NCBI GenBank assembly: GCA_041666245.1
Contig: JBAYHG010000006.1
Location: forward strand, 1-64,000
Source: CAIKAD01 sp041666245
GTDB taxonomy: Bacteria; Patescibacteriota; Gracilibacteria; Peribacterales; Peribacteraceae
Direction: 5' to 3'
Length of the DNA stretch: 64,000 nt
This document shows positions 43,238 through 50,991 of this stretch, one piece after another; within the stretch, counting starts at the first letter, position 1; every line of letters starts with the position of its first letter. The notes beneath the pieces are model-generated. The model saw only the letters and a list, made by a program, of their open reading frames with translations, did no database searches and had not been told where the DNA came from. Both the position numbers and the translations under genes were made by a program.

Positions 43238-45199
43238 TTATTCTCTTATTCTCTTACTCCCCGACGCCGCCGCAGCCTTCTTCGACGTGGAAGCTTTCTT
43301 TGCCACAGGTTTCTCCTCCTCCCTCCACCACACCTTCACCTGCCGCCCGGGATTGGCGAGCTTGAGCATCCGGCACTTCGCCCGGTGCACGATCACCTCG
43401 CCCTTGCGCGCGACGGAACCAATGATGTCGCTCCTCTCCCCTGTTTCCGGTTTGCAGCATTTGGCGAAACGCAGCGGCATGGACATGTTCCCCTCGACAG
43501 CCACGGGGAACGCCATCTTCCTGAGGACACTCACTTTCCGCTTCGAGGGAAGCAACCGGACACCGGCAAGCGCATCGAGGTGCGGGAGGAGCGCGCCTGC
43601 CCGCTCCGATCCCTGCCCGATCTTCATGAGCAGGTCCTCGCGTTCCGAGAACGCCAGTTCCTTCCCATCATAGAAACGCAGGAGCGTGAAGTCGTTATCG
43701 AGGGCCGGCATGTGCAGGCGGCGCAGATCCTCATTGATCGATTCCCGCCCGCGCGCCACGTAGTCTTCGCGGTGGAGTGAGTAGAGGTAGCGCTTCAGAC
43801 GCGAGCGGGAGGACGCCATCTTGAGGAGCTGCAGCCACTCCGTAGACGGCTTCGGCACGCGGTTCGTGAGCACTTCCACCACGTCTCCGTTCTCCAGTTG
43901 ATAGTCGAGCGGCACGACCGCCTCGTTCACGCGCGCGGACCGGAAGCCGAGACCGAGATCTGTGTGGATCTGGAACGCAAAGTCGAGGGGAGTCGCTCCT
44001 TCCGGTAATTCGACGATGTCGCCCTTGGGTGTGAGGACGAAGATATGATCGACGAACGTGGGCGCGCCCTCGTCCTCCATTTCGTGCTGCTCCGTGAGAA
44101 CATGATGGAGCGACACGCGGGCCAGTGCCTGCTCGGCAGTACCACCCTCTTTGTAGCTCCAGTGTGCGGCGATTCCGTACTCAGCCTCGCGGTGCATGGC
44201 GCGCGTGCGCACCTGCACCTCCGTGAACACCCCTTCCGGCACGCCCGGAAGCTTCCCGACGGTGGTGTGGAGACTGCGGTAGCCGTTCGGTTTCGGGAAT
44301 GCGATGTAGTCCTTGAAGCGGTTGGTCATGGGCAGTCCGATGCGATGGAGGAACCCGAGCGTGCGGTAGCACTGCTCTTCGGTGTCCACGAGAACCCGGA
44401 GCCCGTAGAGATCCGGCAGCGAGTCCACCTGCGAAAGCGCTTTCTGCCGCATCTTGTTGAAGACGCTGAAAGGCAGCTTCTCCCGCGCGGCGACAGACGC
44501 AGCGATCCCCTGCTCCGCGAGCGCCGATGAAAGGAGATTGGCTGTCTGAGGAAGGAAGGGACCGTGACGCTTGCGGATGTGCGCGAGCTGCTCTGCTACG
44601 TGCTGAGCGTCCGCCGGGTAGACGATGGGGAAGGCCAGAGCCTCCAGTCGTTGCTTGAGGGAGTGAATACCGAGACGGGCGGCTACGGGTGCGAAGAGGT
44701 GGAGCACGTCCTGCGCCAGCTGCCGCCTGTCGTCCTGTTGCAGGAGAGAGAGGTGCTCGAGGGCGTACTGTCGCTCGCAGAGGAGGATGAGGATCACACG
44801 AATGTCATCCGAAACCGATACGAGCATGAGCCGAAGATCCTCAATGGAGTTGCGCCTCCCACGCATCGTGACATGCGAGAGGAGATGCACGCCCGAGATG
44901 ATACGACGCACCTGCGGGCCAAATTGCTCCTCGAGTTCCGCGAGTGTGGTCTGTCGCGCCTGGAGCGCGTGCTGCAGGAGACAAGCAATCACCGTGTCTT
45001 CATCCGGCTCAAAGGGTACCAGCACCTGCGCGACACCCAGGGCATGCACAAGGAGAGGGACATCCGTCCAGTGATCCCTCCCGCGGTAGAGCTGCTCCGC
45101 CAGCTCAAATGCCGCTTTCAATCTGCGATCGTCAAACGAGGCCTCCCCCTTGCGGAGTTTGTCCAGGAGCGGTGTCACGGCGGAAGTCCACAGAGACAT
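43238..45199 (-). CDS. RelA/SpoT-family (p)ppGpp synthetase with degenerate hydrolase site
   Basis: Stringent-response alarmone enzyme. The start MSLWTSAVTPLLDKL (ATG 45199). The N-terminal HD-hydrolase domain keeps the first His (LLVHALGVAQ), but the catalytic HDxxED is replaced by QHALQ, so hydrolysis should be lost. The synthetase is intact (LPDLYGLRVLVD, RFKDYIAFPKPNGYRSLHTT, TEVQVRTRAMHREAEYGIAAHW). TGS (IFVLTPKGDIVELPEGATPLDFAFQ) and a Cys-containing RIS-like module (RFAKCCKPETG) follow; the ACT domain is missing. The last codons, SKRIRE-stop, come from a word array. Confidence 0.9.
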   Translation of the reverse strand: MSLWTSAVTPLLDKLRKGEASFDDRRLKAAFELAEQLYRGRDHWTDVPLLVHALGVAQVLVPFEPDEDTVIACLLQHALQARQTTLAELEEQFGPQVRRIISGVHLLSHVTMRGRRNSIEDLRLMLVSVSDDIRVILILLCERQYALEHLSLLQQDDRRQLAQDVLHLFAPVAARLGIHSLKQRLEALAFPIVYPADAQHVAEQLAHIRKRHGPFLPQTANLLSSALAEQGIAASVAAREKLPFSVFNKMRQKALSQVDSLPDLYGLRVLVDTEEQCYRTLGFLHRIGLPMTNRFKDYIAFPKPNGYRSLHTTVGKLPGVPEGVFTEVQVRTRAMHREAEYGIAAHWSYKEGGTAEQALARVSLHHVLTEQHEMEDEGAPTFVDHIFVLTPKGDIVELPEGATPLDFAFQIHTDLGLGFRSARVNEAVVPLDYQLENGDVVEVLTNRVPKPSTEWLQLLKMASSRSRLKRYLYSLHREDYVARGRESINEDLRRLHMPALDNDFTLLRFYDGKELAFSEREDLLMKIGQGSERAGALLPHLDALAGVRLLPSKRKVSVLRKMAFPVAVEGNMSMPLRFAKCCKPETGERSDIIGSVARKGEVIVHRAKCRMLKLANPGRQVKVWWREEEKPVAKKASTSKKAAAASGSKRIRE

Positions 45200-45282
45200 G
45201 AGAGAGGGACAGAACCGGAAACGACAGTCTATCGCACGGGCCCGCAAGCGCTCAACGAAGAAACAGGCTTTCCGCCCGTTCG

Positions 45283-45729
45283 TCAGGAGCGTTCCAGCAG
45301 AAGTGTGACAGGCCCGTCATTGGTCAGTGTCACATCCATCATGGCACCAAAACGGCCGTTCTCGACCTTCCGGATCCCGAGTGTTTGAAGTTTCTGTATA
45401 AAATATTTATACAGTCTTTCCCCTTCTCCCGGGCCGGCTGCCGCCGTGTAATCCGGTCTCCTCCCCTTCGAGACATCCCCGGAAAGAGTGAACTGCGACA
45501 CGACGAGGATCTCCCCACCAACCTCAAGAATGGAGCGGTCGTTGATCTTCCCCTCCGGAGAATCGAAGAGCCGCAGTCCGCTGACCTTCTCCGCCAACCA
45601 GTCAGCCTGCACTTCCGTGTCACCCTTCATGGCACACAGCAGGAGCAAATAACCAGGCCCGATCGACCCGACGGTCTCACCGGAAACAGTCACAGATGCC
45701 TGCTTCACTCTCTGGAGCACAATGCGCAT
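45283..45729 (-). CDS. dtd: D-aminoacyl-tRNA deacylase
   Basis: Removes D-amino acids wrongly attached to tRNA. 148 residues, complete: MRIVLQRVKQASVTV, then SQFTLSGDVSKGRRPDY (the SQFTL active-site strand) and the C-terminal NDGPVTLLLE carrying the Gly-cisPro motif that enforces chirality. Often paired with rel, and here it lies just upstream on the same strand, which suggests one transcript. Confidence 0.95.
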   Translation of the reverse strand: MRIVLQRVKQASVTVSGETVGSIGPGYLLLLCAMKGDTEVQADWLAEKVSGLRLFDSPEGKINDRSILEVGGEILVVSQFTLSGDVSKGRRPDYTAAAGPGEGERLYKYFIQKLQTLGIRKVENGRFGAMMDVTLTNDGPVTLLLERS

Positions 45730-45804
45730 GAACGTATCGTAGCATGCACCTTTCCGTTCCTCATGGAGAGAAAAACATGGAGACGGAGGTATCTGTAAGT
45801 CTTC

Positions 45805-45832
45805 TTGACTTCCGGGTAAAGGTCACTAGACT
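45805..45832 (+). promoter_or_regulatory. Promoter of the rplJ-rplL operon
   Basis: TTGACT (45805-45810), 16-nt spacer, TAGACT (45827-45832). Transcription would start near 45839, at the front of the L10 leader. Confidence 0.65.
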
Positions 45833-45837
45833 GCTTT

Positions 45838-45976
45838 AGTCCGAAGACCGAGGGCACAAGGCCGCAGGCCGAAATAAGCCCCTCCGAGGAATACAGCATC
45901 GGTCACTCGGCCCCGGCTTGGTGGTTCGTGCCGTGTTCCTCGCTGGTCTCCCGGACATAGAAAGGGAGACCTTTCT
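45838..45976 (+). promoter_or_regulatory. Ribosomal protein L10 leader with attenuator-like hairpin
   Basis: The segment CCGAAGACCGAGGGCAC...CCCCTCCGAGGAATA has the look of the L10 leader, where the L10-L7/L12 complex binds a kink-turn to repress rplJ translation. Downstream, GGTCTCCC pairs with GGGAGACC (45945-45971) followed by TTTCT, a possible transcription attenuator. About 195 nt separate the likely start site from rplJ. Confidence 0.75.
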
Positions 45977-46034
45977 ATATCTGGGGGAATTTGGCTGCAA
46001 ACCCTCTTACTCTCTTATTCTCTTACTCTCGAAC

Positions 46035-46574
46035 ATGGCTCTCACCAAAGCTCAAAAGGCCGAACAGCTAGAAGTCCTCAAGGACAAGTTCTCGAAGTCC
46101 TCCTCCGTCGTCTTCACGCACTACATCGGCATGAAGGTGCACGACGTCAGTGCGCTCCGCAAGAAACTGAAGGAAGTAGGCGCCGAGATGAAAGTGGCCA
46201 AGAAGACCCTCATGGAGATCGCCGCGAAAGAGAAAGGCTTTCCCGAGCTCCCCGCTTCCGTTCTCGACGGACCGGTCGCCTGCATCTTCAGCTTCACAGA
46301 CCCCATCGCCGGAGCGCAGATCGCATTCAAGTTTGCCAAGGATCACCCGCAGATCTCGTTCCTCGGCGGCGTCTTCGAGGGCAAGCTGCTCTCCCAGGCG
46401 GAAGCGAAAGAATTCGCCCAGATCCCCGGCCGTCAGGTGCTCCTCGCGACCTTTGCCGGCATGATCCGCTCCCCACTCCAGAAATTTGCCAGCATCTGTT
46501 CTTCGCCGCTCTCCGGTTTCGCCCGCGCTCTGAGCGAGATGGCGAAGAAGAAGGAATCCGCCCCCGCTGCGTGA
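46035..46574 (+). CDS. rplJ: 50S ribosomal protein uL10
   Basis: The start MALTKAQKAEQLEVLKDKF (ATG 46035) matches the family; the frame is open further up but only through the leader. 179 residues: RNA-binding domain with LRKKLKEVGAEMKVAKKTLM, GPVACIFSFTDPIAGAQ, and a C-terminal helix (FARALSEMAKKKE) that binds L7/L12 dimers. The first gene of the classic rplJ-rplL pair. Confidence 0.95.
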   Translation: MALTKAQKAEQLEVLKDKFSKSSSVVFTHYIGMKVHDVSALRKKLKEVGAEMKVAKKTLMEIAAKEKGFPELPASVLDGPVACIFSFTDPIAGAQIAFKFAKDHPQISFLGGVFEGKLLSQAEAKEFAQIPGRQVLLATFAGMIRSPLQKFASICSSPLSGFARALSEMAKKKESAPAA

Positions 46575-46634
46575 TCCCTCTCCGCCCTTCCTTACTTTTC
46601 TACCCTTTCTTACTTCCTCTACCCCTTCCCTATC

Positions 46635-47024
46635 ATGGCCGACATGACACTCACCGCAGACGAACAGAAAGTGATCGACGCGCTGGAGAAGCTCAACGTC
46701 ATCCAGCTCAATAACGTCGTGAAATTCATGGAGCAGACGTACGGCATCTCCGCCGCCGCTCCCGTGGCCGTCGCCGCAGCTGGCGCCGCCCCCGCCGCAG
46801 CCGAAGAGGAGAAGTCCTCCTACAACGTCGAGCTCACGGACTCCGGCGCCCAGAAGATCGGCGTCATCAAGGTGATCCGCGAGATCACAGGCCTGCCTCT
46901 CGGCGAAGCGAAGGCCATCGTCGACTCCGCCCCCAAGATGATCAAGGAAGGCGTGGCCAAGGCCGATGCCGATGCGTGGAAAAAGAAACTGGAAGCAGCA
47001 GGAGCCAAGGTTTCACTCAAGTAA
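46635..47024 (+). CDS. rplL: 50S ribosomal protein bL12 (L7/L12)
   Basis: Stalk protein that recruits translation GTPases. 129 residues: N-terminal dimerisation helices (VIDALEKLNVIQLNNVVKFM), an Ala-rich hinge, and the C-terminal domain (NVELTDSGAQKIGVIKVIRE, GLPLGEAKAIVDSAPKMIKE). The gene lies 60 bp after rplJ. Its last 15 codons recur at 47148-47195 with only silent changes. A GGCCCGG/CCGGGTC-TTTT hairpin at 47038-47080 follows as terminator. Confidence 0.97.
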   Translation: MADMTLTADEQKVIDALEKLNVIQLNNVVKFMEQTYGISAAAPVAVAAAGAAPAAAEEEKSSYNVELTDSGAQKIGVIKVIREITGLPLGEAKAIVDSAPKMIKEGVAKADADAWKKKLEAAGAKVSLK

Positions 47025-47147
47025 TCGAATTCAGAAAGGCCCGGCTTCGCTGCGCTACGCCGCGGCATCCGGGTCTTTTCATATCCCGAACTCAAAGTCC
47101 AATCTCGGCGTAGCTCGTTGAGCGGGAGCGAAACGAACGAAGCCGGA

Positions 47148-47195
47148 TGGAAGAAAAAGCTTGAAGCCGCCGGCGCGAAGGTTTCCCTCAAGTAA
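47148..47195 (+). repeat. Second, synonymously diverged copy of the rplL 3' end
   Basis: 48 nt encode WKKKLEAAGAKVSLK and TAA, the same 15 residues as 46977-47024, but nine codons differ and all nine are silent third-position changes. It is followed by its own terminator-like GAAACCA/TGGTTTC-TTT hairpin. No gene body is attached. Confidence 0.92.
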
Positions 47196-47312
47196 ATCAC
47201 TTCCTTTGTTGAATCCAGAAACCAGGGATCCTGCATCCTTGGTTTCTTTGGATTTCTCCAATTCTTCGGCTTCTTCCGCACTTTACGGCTTCTCCAAGCT
47301 CTTCCCGCTACA

Positions 47313-47341
47313 TTGACACTACGTTCAATCCTCTCTACAAT
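47313..47341 (+). promoter_or_regulatory. Promoter of the zinc-ribbon gene
   Basis: Perfect TTGACA (47313-47318), 17-nt spacer, TACAAT (47336-47341); start codon about 83 nt downstream of the expected start site. Confidence 0.8.
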
Positions 47342-47430
47342 GCCCCGTAGCATATCCTTCGACCAGTACTATCGGTCTCCGAGAAACAGGATAGAAGGAA
47401 CTATGCATTCTTATTTCCTTCTTTCTTTCT

Positions 47431-47721
47431 ATGGCTGATCAGCAGCTACAGTGTCGCGATTGCGGCCAGACATTCACCTTCACGGAAGGTGAGCAGGAGT
47501 TCTACAACTCCCGCAACTTGAGCGCTCCTCAGCGCTGCAAGGACTGCCGCCAGAAGCGCAAGAACGAGCGTCTCACGACGCGCGAAATGCACGCGGCCGT
47601 CTGTGCCAAGTGTGGCGCGCAGTGCGAGGTTCCGTTCAAACCGCGACCGGTCGAGGAGGGCGGCAAGCCCGTCCTCTGCAAGGATTGCTTCTTCGCACAG
47701 CGGCAGGCCGCTGGTGCGTGA
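47431..47721 (+). CDS. Double zinc-ribbon (CxxC) protein
   Basis: 96 residues with four CxxC pairs: CRDC at residues 8-11, CKDC near 36, CAKC near 58, and CKDC near 83. The first half resembles the probable-zinc-ribbon family (FTFTEGEQEFYNSRNLSAPQRCKDCRQKRK), the second the CxxC..CKDCF ribbon of CPR proteins. Probably binds zinc and nucleic acid or acts in transcription/ribosome contexts. It has a strong promoter and its own terminator, suggesting high expression. Confidence 0.88.
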   Translation: MADQQLQCRDCGQTFTFTEGEQEFYNSRNLSAPQRCKDCRQKRKNERLTTREMHAAVCAKCGAQCEVPFKPRPVEEGGKPVLCKDCFFAQRQAAGA

Positions 47722-47742
47722 GATCAACTCTCGCAACCAAAG

Positions 47743-47772
47743 AACGCCTCCGGAATACGGGGGCGTTTTTTT
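47743..47772 (+). terminator. Rho-independent terminator
   Basis: AACGCCTCCG-GAATA-CGGGGGCGTT stem (10 bp with wobble) followed by TTTTT, about 20 bp after the zinc-ribbon stop. Confidence 0.92.
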
Positions 47773-47806
47773 GTTTGCTCGCGGCCGTGCGCGTTCGAAA
47801 AACGGG

Positions 47807-47834
47807 GTAGAGCCGCCCTGCAGGGCGGCTCTAC
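47807..47834. repeat. 28-bp perfect palindrome 4 bp before a start codon
   Basis: Half-site GTAGAGCCGCCCTG followed at once by its reverse complement CAGGGCGGCTCTAC. The GTAGAG(C/A)CGCCC-type palindrome is a common dispersed element. Here it would hide the ribosome-binding region of the 47839 gene in an mRNA hairpin. Confidence 0.85.
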
Positions 47835-47838
47835 AATC

Positions 47839-48579
47839 ATGGACATGGACAACGGAAATAACCGACATGCGGAAATCGACATCGCGCGCACGGCCGCGAT
47901 CGTGTTGATGACCGTCTACCACACAGCCTTCGACCTCTACGCGTTCTACGACTTCTCCATCGATCCCCTCTCAGACGACTGGTTTCTGCTTGAGCGTATC
48001 ACGGCCAACCTCTTCCTCCTCCTCGTCGGCGTGAGCTTCGCCGTATCGTCGGGCAGGCGACAGGCACGGGGGGAGACGTGGATGATGATCTTCAGGAACT
48101 CCTTTCGAAAATCGCTCCTCGTCCTCGCAGGCGCCATGCTCGTTTCCCTCGCGACATACTTCATGGTCGGACCGCTCTACGTCCGCTTCGGCATCCTGCA
48201 TCTGATTGCAGTCGCCATCTTCCTCCTCCCCATCCTGCTGCCGCTTCGGGAATGGAACGCACTCCTCGCGGTACCGATCTTCTTCCTTGGTCGCATCGTG
48301 CAAATGAGGACCGTCACGACGTCGCTGCTTCTTCCATTCGGCCTCGTTCCCGCAGAATTCGTCTCCGTCGACTACTTCCCGCTCTTCCCGTGGCTCTCGG
48401 CGATCCTCCTCGGATTCGCGATGGGAAATCTCCTCTACAACCGACGGATGCTGCGTTGGCACCTCCCGAACACGAACATCACGCGTTTCCTCGGCTTTCC
48501 GGGACGGCATTCGCTCGTGATCTACCTCGTGCACCAGCCGATCGTCTACGCCGTTCTGTGGAGCATGTTTCATGCGTAA
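47839..48579 (+). CDS. DUF1624-like integral membrane protein (HGSNAT-type)
   Basis: 246 residues with about seven membrane helices. The opening EIDIARTAAIVLMTVYHTAFDL matches the R-x-D-x2-R-G/A...MxxxH layout of DUF1624, related to heparan-alpha-glucosaminide N-acetyltransferase, with a catalytic-type His. The C-terminal GRHSLVIYLVHQPI is also typical. It may transfer acyl groups to an envelope sugar. ATG 47839 or 47845; a perfect palindrome sits directly upstream. Confidence 0.82.
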   Translation: MDMDNGNNRHAEIDIARTAAIVLMTVYHTAFDLYAFYDFSIDPLSDDWFLLERITANLFLLLVGVSFAVSSGRRQARGETWMMIFRNSFRKSLLVLAGAMLVSLATYFMVGPLYVRFGILHLIAVAIFLLPILLPLREWNALLAVPIFFLGRIVQMRTVTTSLLLPFGLVPAEFVSVDYFPLFPWLSAILLGFAMGNLLYNRRMLRWHLPNTNITRFLGFPGRHSLVIYLVHQPIVYAVLWSMFHA

Positions 48580-48653
48580 CCCTCCTGCCCTTCCTGCCAT
48601 CCCCGCAACCTCTACAACTACCACAAACCTACGGTCCTCCTATACTTCCAACC

Positions 48654-49202
48654 ATGACTCCCACATTCCTCACGGGCCTCCTCGGCTCCATCATCCTCGT
48701 CTGCGGCGCTGCCTATCCTGATCACCCAACGTCACATCCCACGCATTCGCTTAAAAACTGGCTCCTCGCCGTCGGCGGCTTCCTCATGCTCGTCTACTCC
48801 TGGCTCGGATGGCGGGAAGGCGGCCTCATCTTCTTCCTCATCCTGGAACTCTTCATCAACCTCTCAAGCATCCTCATGATGGCGGATACGCCGGACCGGT
48901 TCGATGCCTCAGTACTCTCCCTCGGCGCACTCGTCTTCATCGGATGGTCTCTCTCCCTCTTCGAAGGCTATCAGACAGTCATCTTCATTCTGGGACTCGC
49001 CGGTATCGCGATCGGCTACGCAATGAAGATCGGAACTTTCCGCCGCGAAGTCCTGCTCGCCTCCGGCAGCGCCCTCGTGGCCGCCTTCAGCTACCTCTCG
49101 GCAAACTGGATCTTCTTCTGGCTCAATCTCTTCTTCGCACTGTTCTCGGGGTACTGGATGTGGAAGCTGACGGCGCAGAAGCCGAAAGCAGCCATCGCCT
49201 GA
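48654..49202 (+). CDS. Polytopic membrane protein, unknown
   Basis: The start MTPTFLTGLLGSIILVCGAAY (ATG 48654); the frame is open upstream through the previous gene. 182 residues with six or so hydrophobic helices and short loops, and a basic C-terminus. No motif recognised. It sits between the DUF1624-like gene and the LCP enzyme on the same strand, so a role in envelope assembly is possible. CTGCC word arrays lie on both sides (48584-48600, 49206-49250). Confidence 0.75.
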   Translation: MTPTFLTGLLGSIILVCGAAYPDHPTSHPTHSLKNWLLAVGGFLMLVYSWLGWREGGLIFFLILELFINLSSILMMADTPDRFDASVLSLGALVFIGWSLSLFEGYQTVIFILGLAGIAIGYAMKIGTFRREVLLASGSALVAAFSYLSANWIFFWLNLFFALFSGYWMWKLTAQKPKAAIA

Positions 49203-49205
49203 GAA

Positions 49206-49250
49206 ACCTTCCTGCCTTTCCTGCCTTTCCTGCCCTTCCTTACTTTCCCC
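49206..49250. repeat. CTGCC word array after the 48654 gene
   Basis: CCTTCCTGCCTTTCCTGCC repeated, then CCTTACTTTCCC, starting right after the TGA stop. Only one arm is present, so it is not an inverted pair. A shorter relative lies at 48584-48600, after the previous gene's stop. Confidence 0.8.
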
Positions 49251-49300
49251 GCAAGCTCTTTGGCTTCCACAAACATCAATACTCCCCTATACTCCCGTCG

Positions 49301-50845
49301 ATGACTTTCCAAACTCGTCGCATCCGCGAGGAGAAGCGGCCGCGAGCGTTCCCGTGGAGCAAGAAAAAGGACAAGAGCACGAACGGCTCCACCAAGGCAA
49401 AAACCTCCGGCCCATCCGGCTTCCTGAAGCTGTGGAAAAAGATGACAGGAACGGTCGACGGCAAGCGCCTCACGATCCTCAAGCGCGTGACCGTGATCCT
49501 CTTGAGCATCCTCCTCGCCTTCGTCCTCTTCACAGGCGTCGTGCGCGCACTCGTTTCACTGAAAGTCATCAGTCTCACATCGTTCCTCAATACCGCAGGA
49601 TCAGCTCTCCCGGCGGACAAGGACGGCTTCACCAACGTCCTCCTCCTCGGGAAGGGCGACGATGATCACGACGGCATCGATCTCACGGACACGATCATGG
49701 TAGCGAGCGTTGATCCCGAACATACGAAGAGCGCGATCCTTCTCTCCCTCCCGCGCGATCTCTACATGTTGTCCACCGAAAAGATGGGCAAGGGGCGCAT
49801 CAATGAGCTCTACAGGAACTACAAGAGCTCCCTGCGCAGTGACGGAATGAGCGCAGCGGAAGCATCGAGGGAATCGATGAAGGAGCTGATGGCGGAGCTG
49901 GGACGGAAACTGGGGATAGAGATTCACCACGCCGTGATGGCCAATTTCAGCGGCTTCGAGCAGGCTGTGGACGCGATCGGAGGTGTGGATATCGACGTGC
50001 CCTACGACATCGTCGATAGGGAATACCCGGGACCGGACTACACGTACCAGACCTTCGAGATCAAAGCCGGCCCAGCGCACCTTGATGGAGCGACAGCACT
50101 GAAGTACGCCCGCAGCCGTCACACAACGAGCGATTTCGGTCGCTCCGCACGCCAGCAGCAGATCATTCAGGCTCTGGGGGGGAAGGCACAGGAAAAAGGA
50201 ATCATCCGTAGCCCGGGGAAGCTGCTCTCGCTCTACAACATCCTCTCAAAGAACGTGGAGACGACGATGACCACGAGCGAACTCCTCGGTGCGGCCAAGA
50301 TGGCACAGCGCCTCGACCGCACGAAGGTCATTTCGCTGCAACTCTCTGACCGTAACGGCCTCTACTCATCCCTCGCGGAACCGGGCGGCTTCCTCTACTC
50401 CCCGCCGCGCGATCAGTTCGGGGGTGCTTCCGTTCTCCTGCCCGTCTCCATCCCGGAATTCCCGGTGACGTGGAAGCAAGTCTCCGCCTTCGTGAACCTG
50501 CTCATCCATAACCGTACCGTGTTCCTCAACCCCTCCCGGATCATGATCCTCAACGCCAGCGGCAAGAGGGGCCTCGCAGCGACGCTGGCCAACGAACTCA
50601 TCCGCTTCGACTTCTCCGTGGCCGACACGGCCAACGCGTCCATCGAGAAACAGAACGCAACGTTCATCGTGGGACAGACGCCCCAGGACGGGGAGGCGGC
50701 AAACTGGTTCTCGAAGCTCCTGAAACTGCCGCTCGCGAAGGATGCCAAGGGGCTGACTCCCGAAGAGCAGGGACAGGTGACGATCGTCATCGGGAAGGAC
50801 TACAAGTTCACCCCGCTGCAGGATTTGCTCCCAGCTACCCCTTAG
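49301..50845 (+). CDS. LytR-CpsA-Psr (LCP) family cell-envelope ligase
   Basis: The start MTFQTRRIREEKRPR (ATG 49301). A basic cytosolic N-terminus, one membrane helix (VTVILLSILLAFVLFTGVVRAL) and an LCP domain: NVLLLGKGDDDHDGIDLTDTIM, LPRDLYMLS, GGVDIDVPYDIVD, LKYARSRHTTSDFGRSARQQ. These carry the Asp/Arg residues of LCP phosphotransferases that attach glycopolymers to the wall. A LytR_C-type domain (RIMILNASGKRGLAATLANEL) ends it. 514 residues. Confidence 0.93.
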   Translation: MTFQTRRIREEKRPRAFPWSKKKDKSTNGSTKAKTSGPSGFLKLWKKMTGTVDGKRLTILKRVTVILLSILLAFVLFTGVVRALVSLKVISLTSFLNTAGSALPADKDGFTNVLLLGKGDDDHDGIDLTDTIMVASVDPEHTKSAILLSLPRDLYMLSTEKMGKGRINELYRNYKSSLRSDGMSAAEASRESMKELMAELGRKLGIEIHHAVMANFSGFEQAVDAIGGVDIDVPYDIVDREYPGPDYTYQTFEIKAGPAHLDGATALKYARSRHTTSDFGRSARQQQIIQALGGKAQEKGIIRSPGKLLSLYNILSKNVETTMTTSELLGAAKMAQRLDRTKVISLQLSDRNGLYSSLAEPGGFLYSPPRDQFGGASVLLPVSIPEFPVTWKQVSAFVNLLIHNRTVFLNPSRIMILNASGKRGLAATLANELIRFDFSVADTANASIEKQNATFIVGQTPQDGEAANWFSKLLKLPLAKDAKGLTPEEQGQVTIVIGKDYKFTPLQDLLPATP

Positions 50846-50866
50846 ATGTTTCCTCTCGTCCCGCCC

Positions 50867-50975
50867 GAAATCCCAAGCCCCAAGCACCACGCACCAGGGA
50901 AGCGCGAAGGGAATACGCTTTTTCTGCATCCAGAAGAGCAATAGAATACCTTGGGATTTGAGATTTGGAGCTTGT
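50867..50975. repeat. Inverted word array (AATCCCAAG family) after the LCP gene
   Basis: Left arm AATCCCAAGCCCCAAGCACC (50867-50895); right arm CCTTGGGATTTGAGATTTGG (50950-50975); about 55 nt of unique sequence between. It lies between the LCP gene stop and the next start. Confidence 0.85.
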
Positions 50976-50991
50976 ATCCTTCCTCTATCAC

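Larger units (their letters stand above)
42151..43259. mobile_element. Inverted word arrays (CTCTTATT family) enclosing one gene
   Basis: The left arm 42151-42176 (AAAGAAGAGAATAAGAGAG, then TAACAGGG) starts right after the tig stop. The right arm 43233-43259 (CCCTCTTATTCTCTTATTC, then TCTTACTC) is its close inverted match. The only gene inside is 42384-43160. The right arm encodes the last residues of Rel. Confidence 0.6.
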
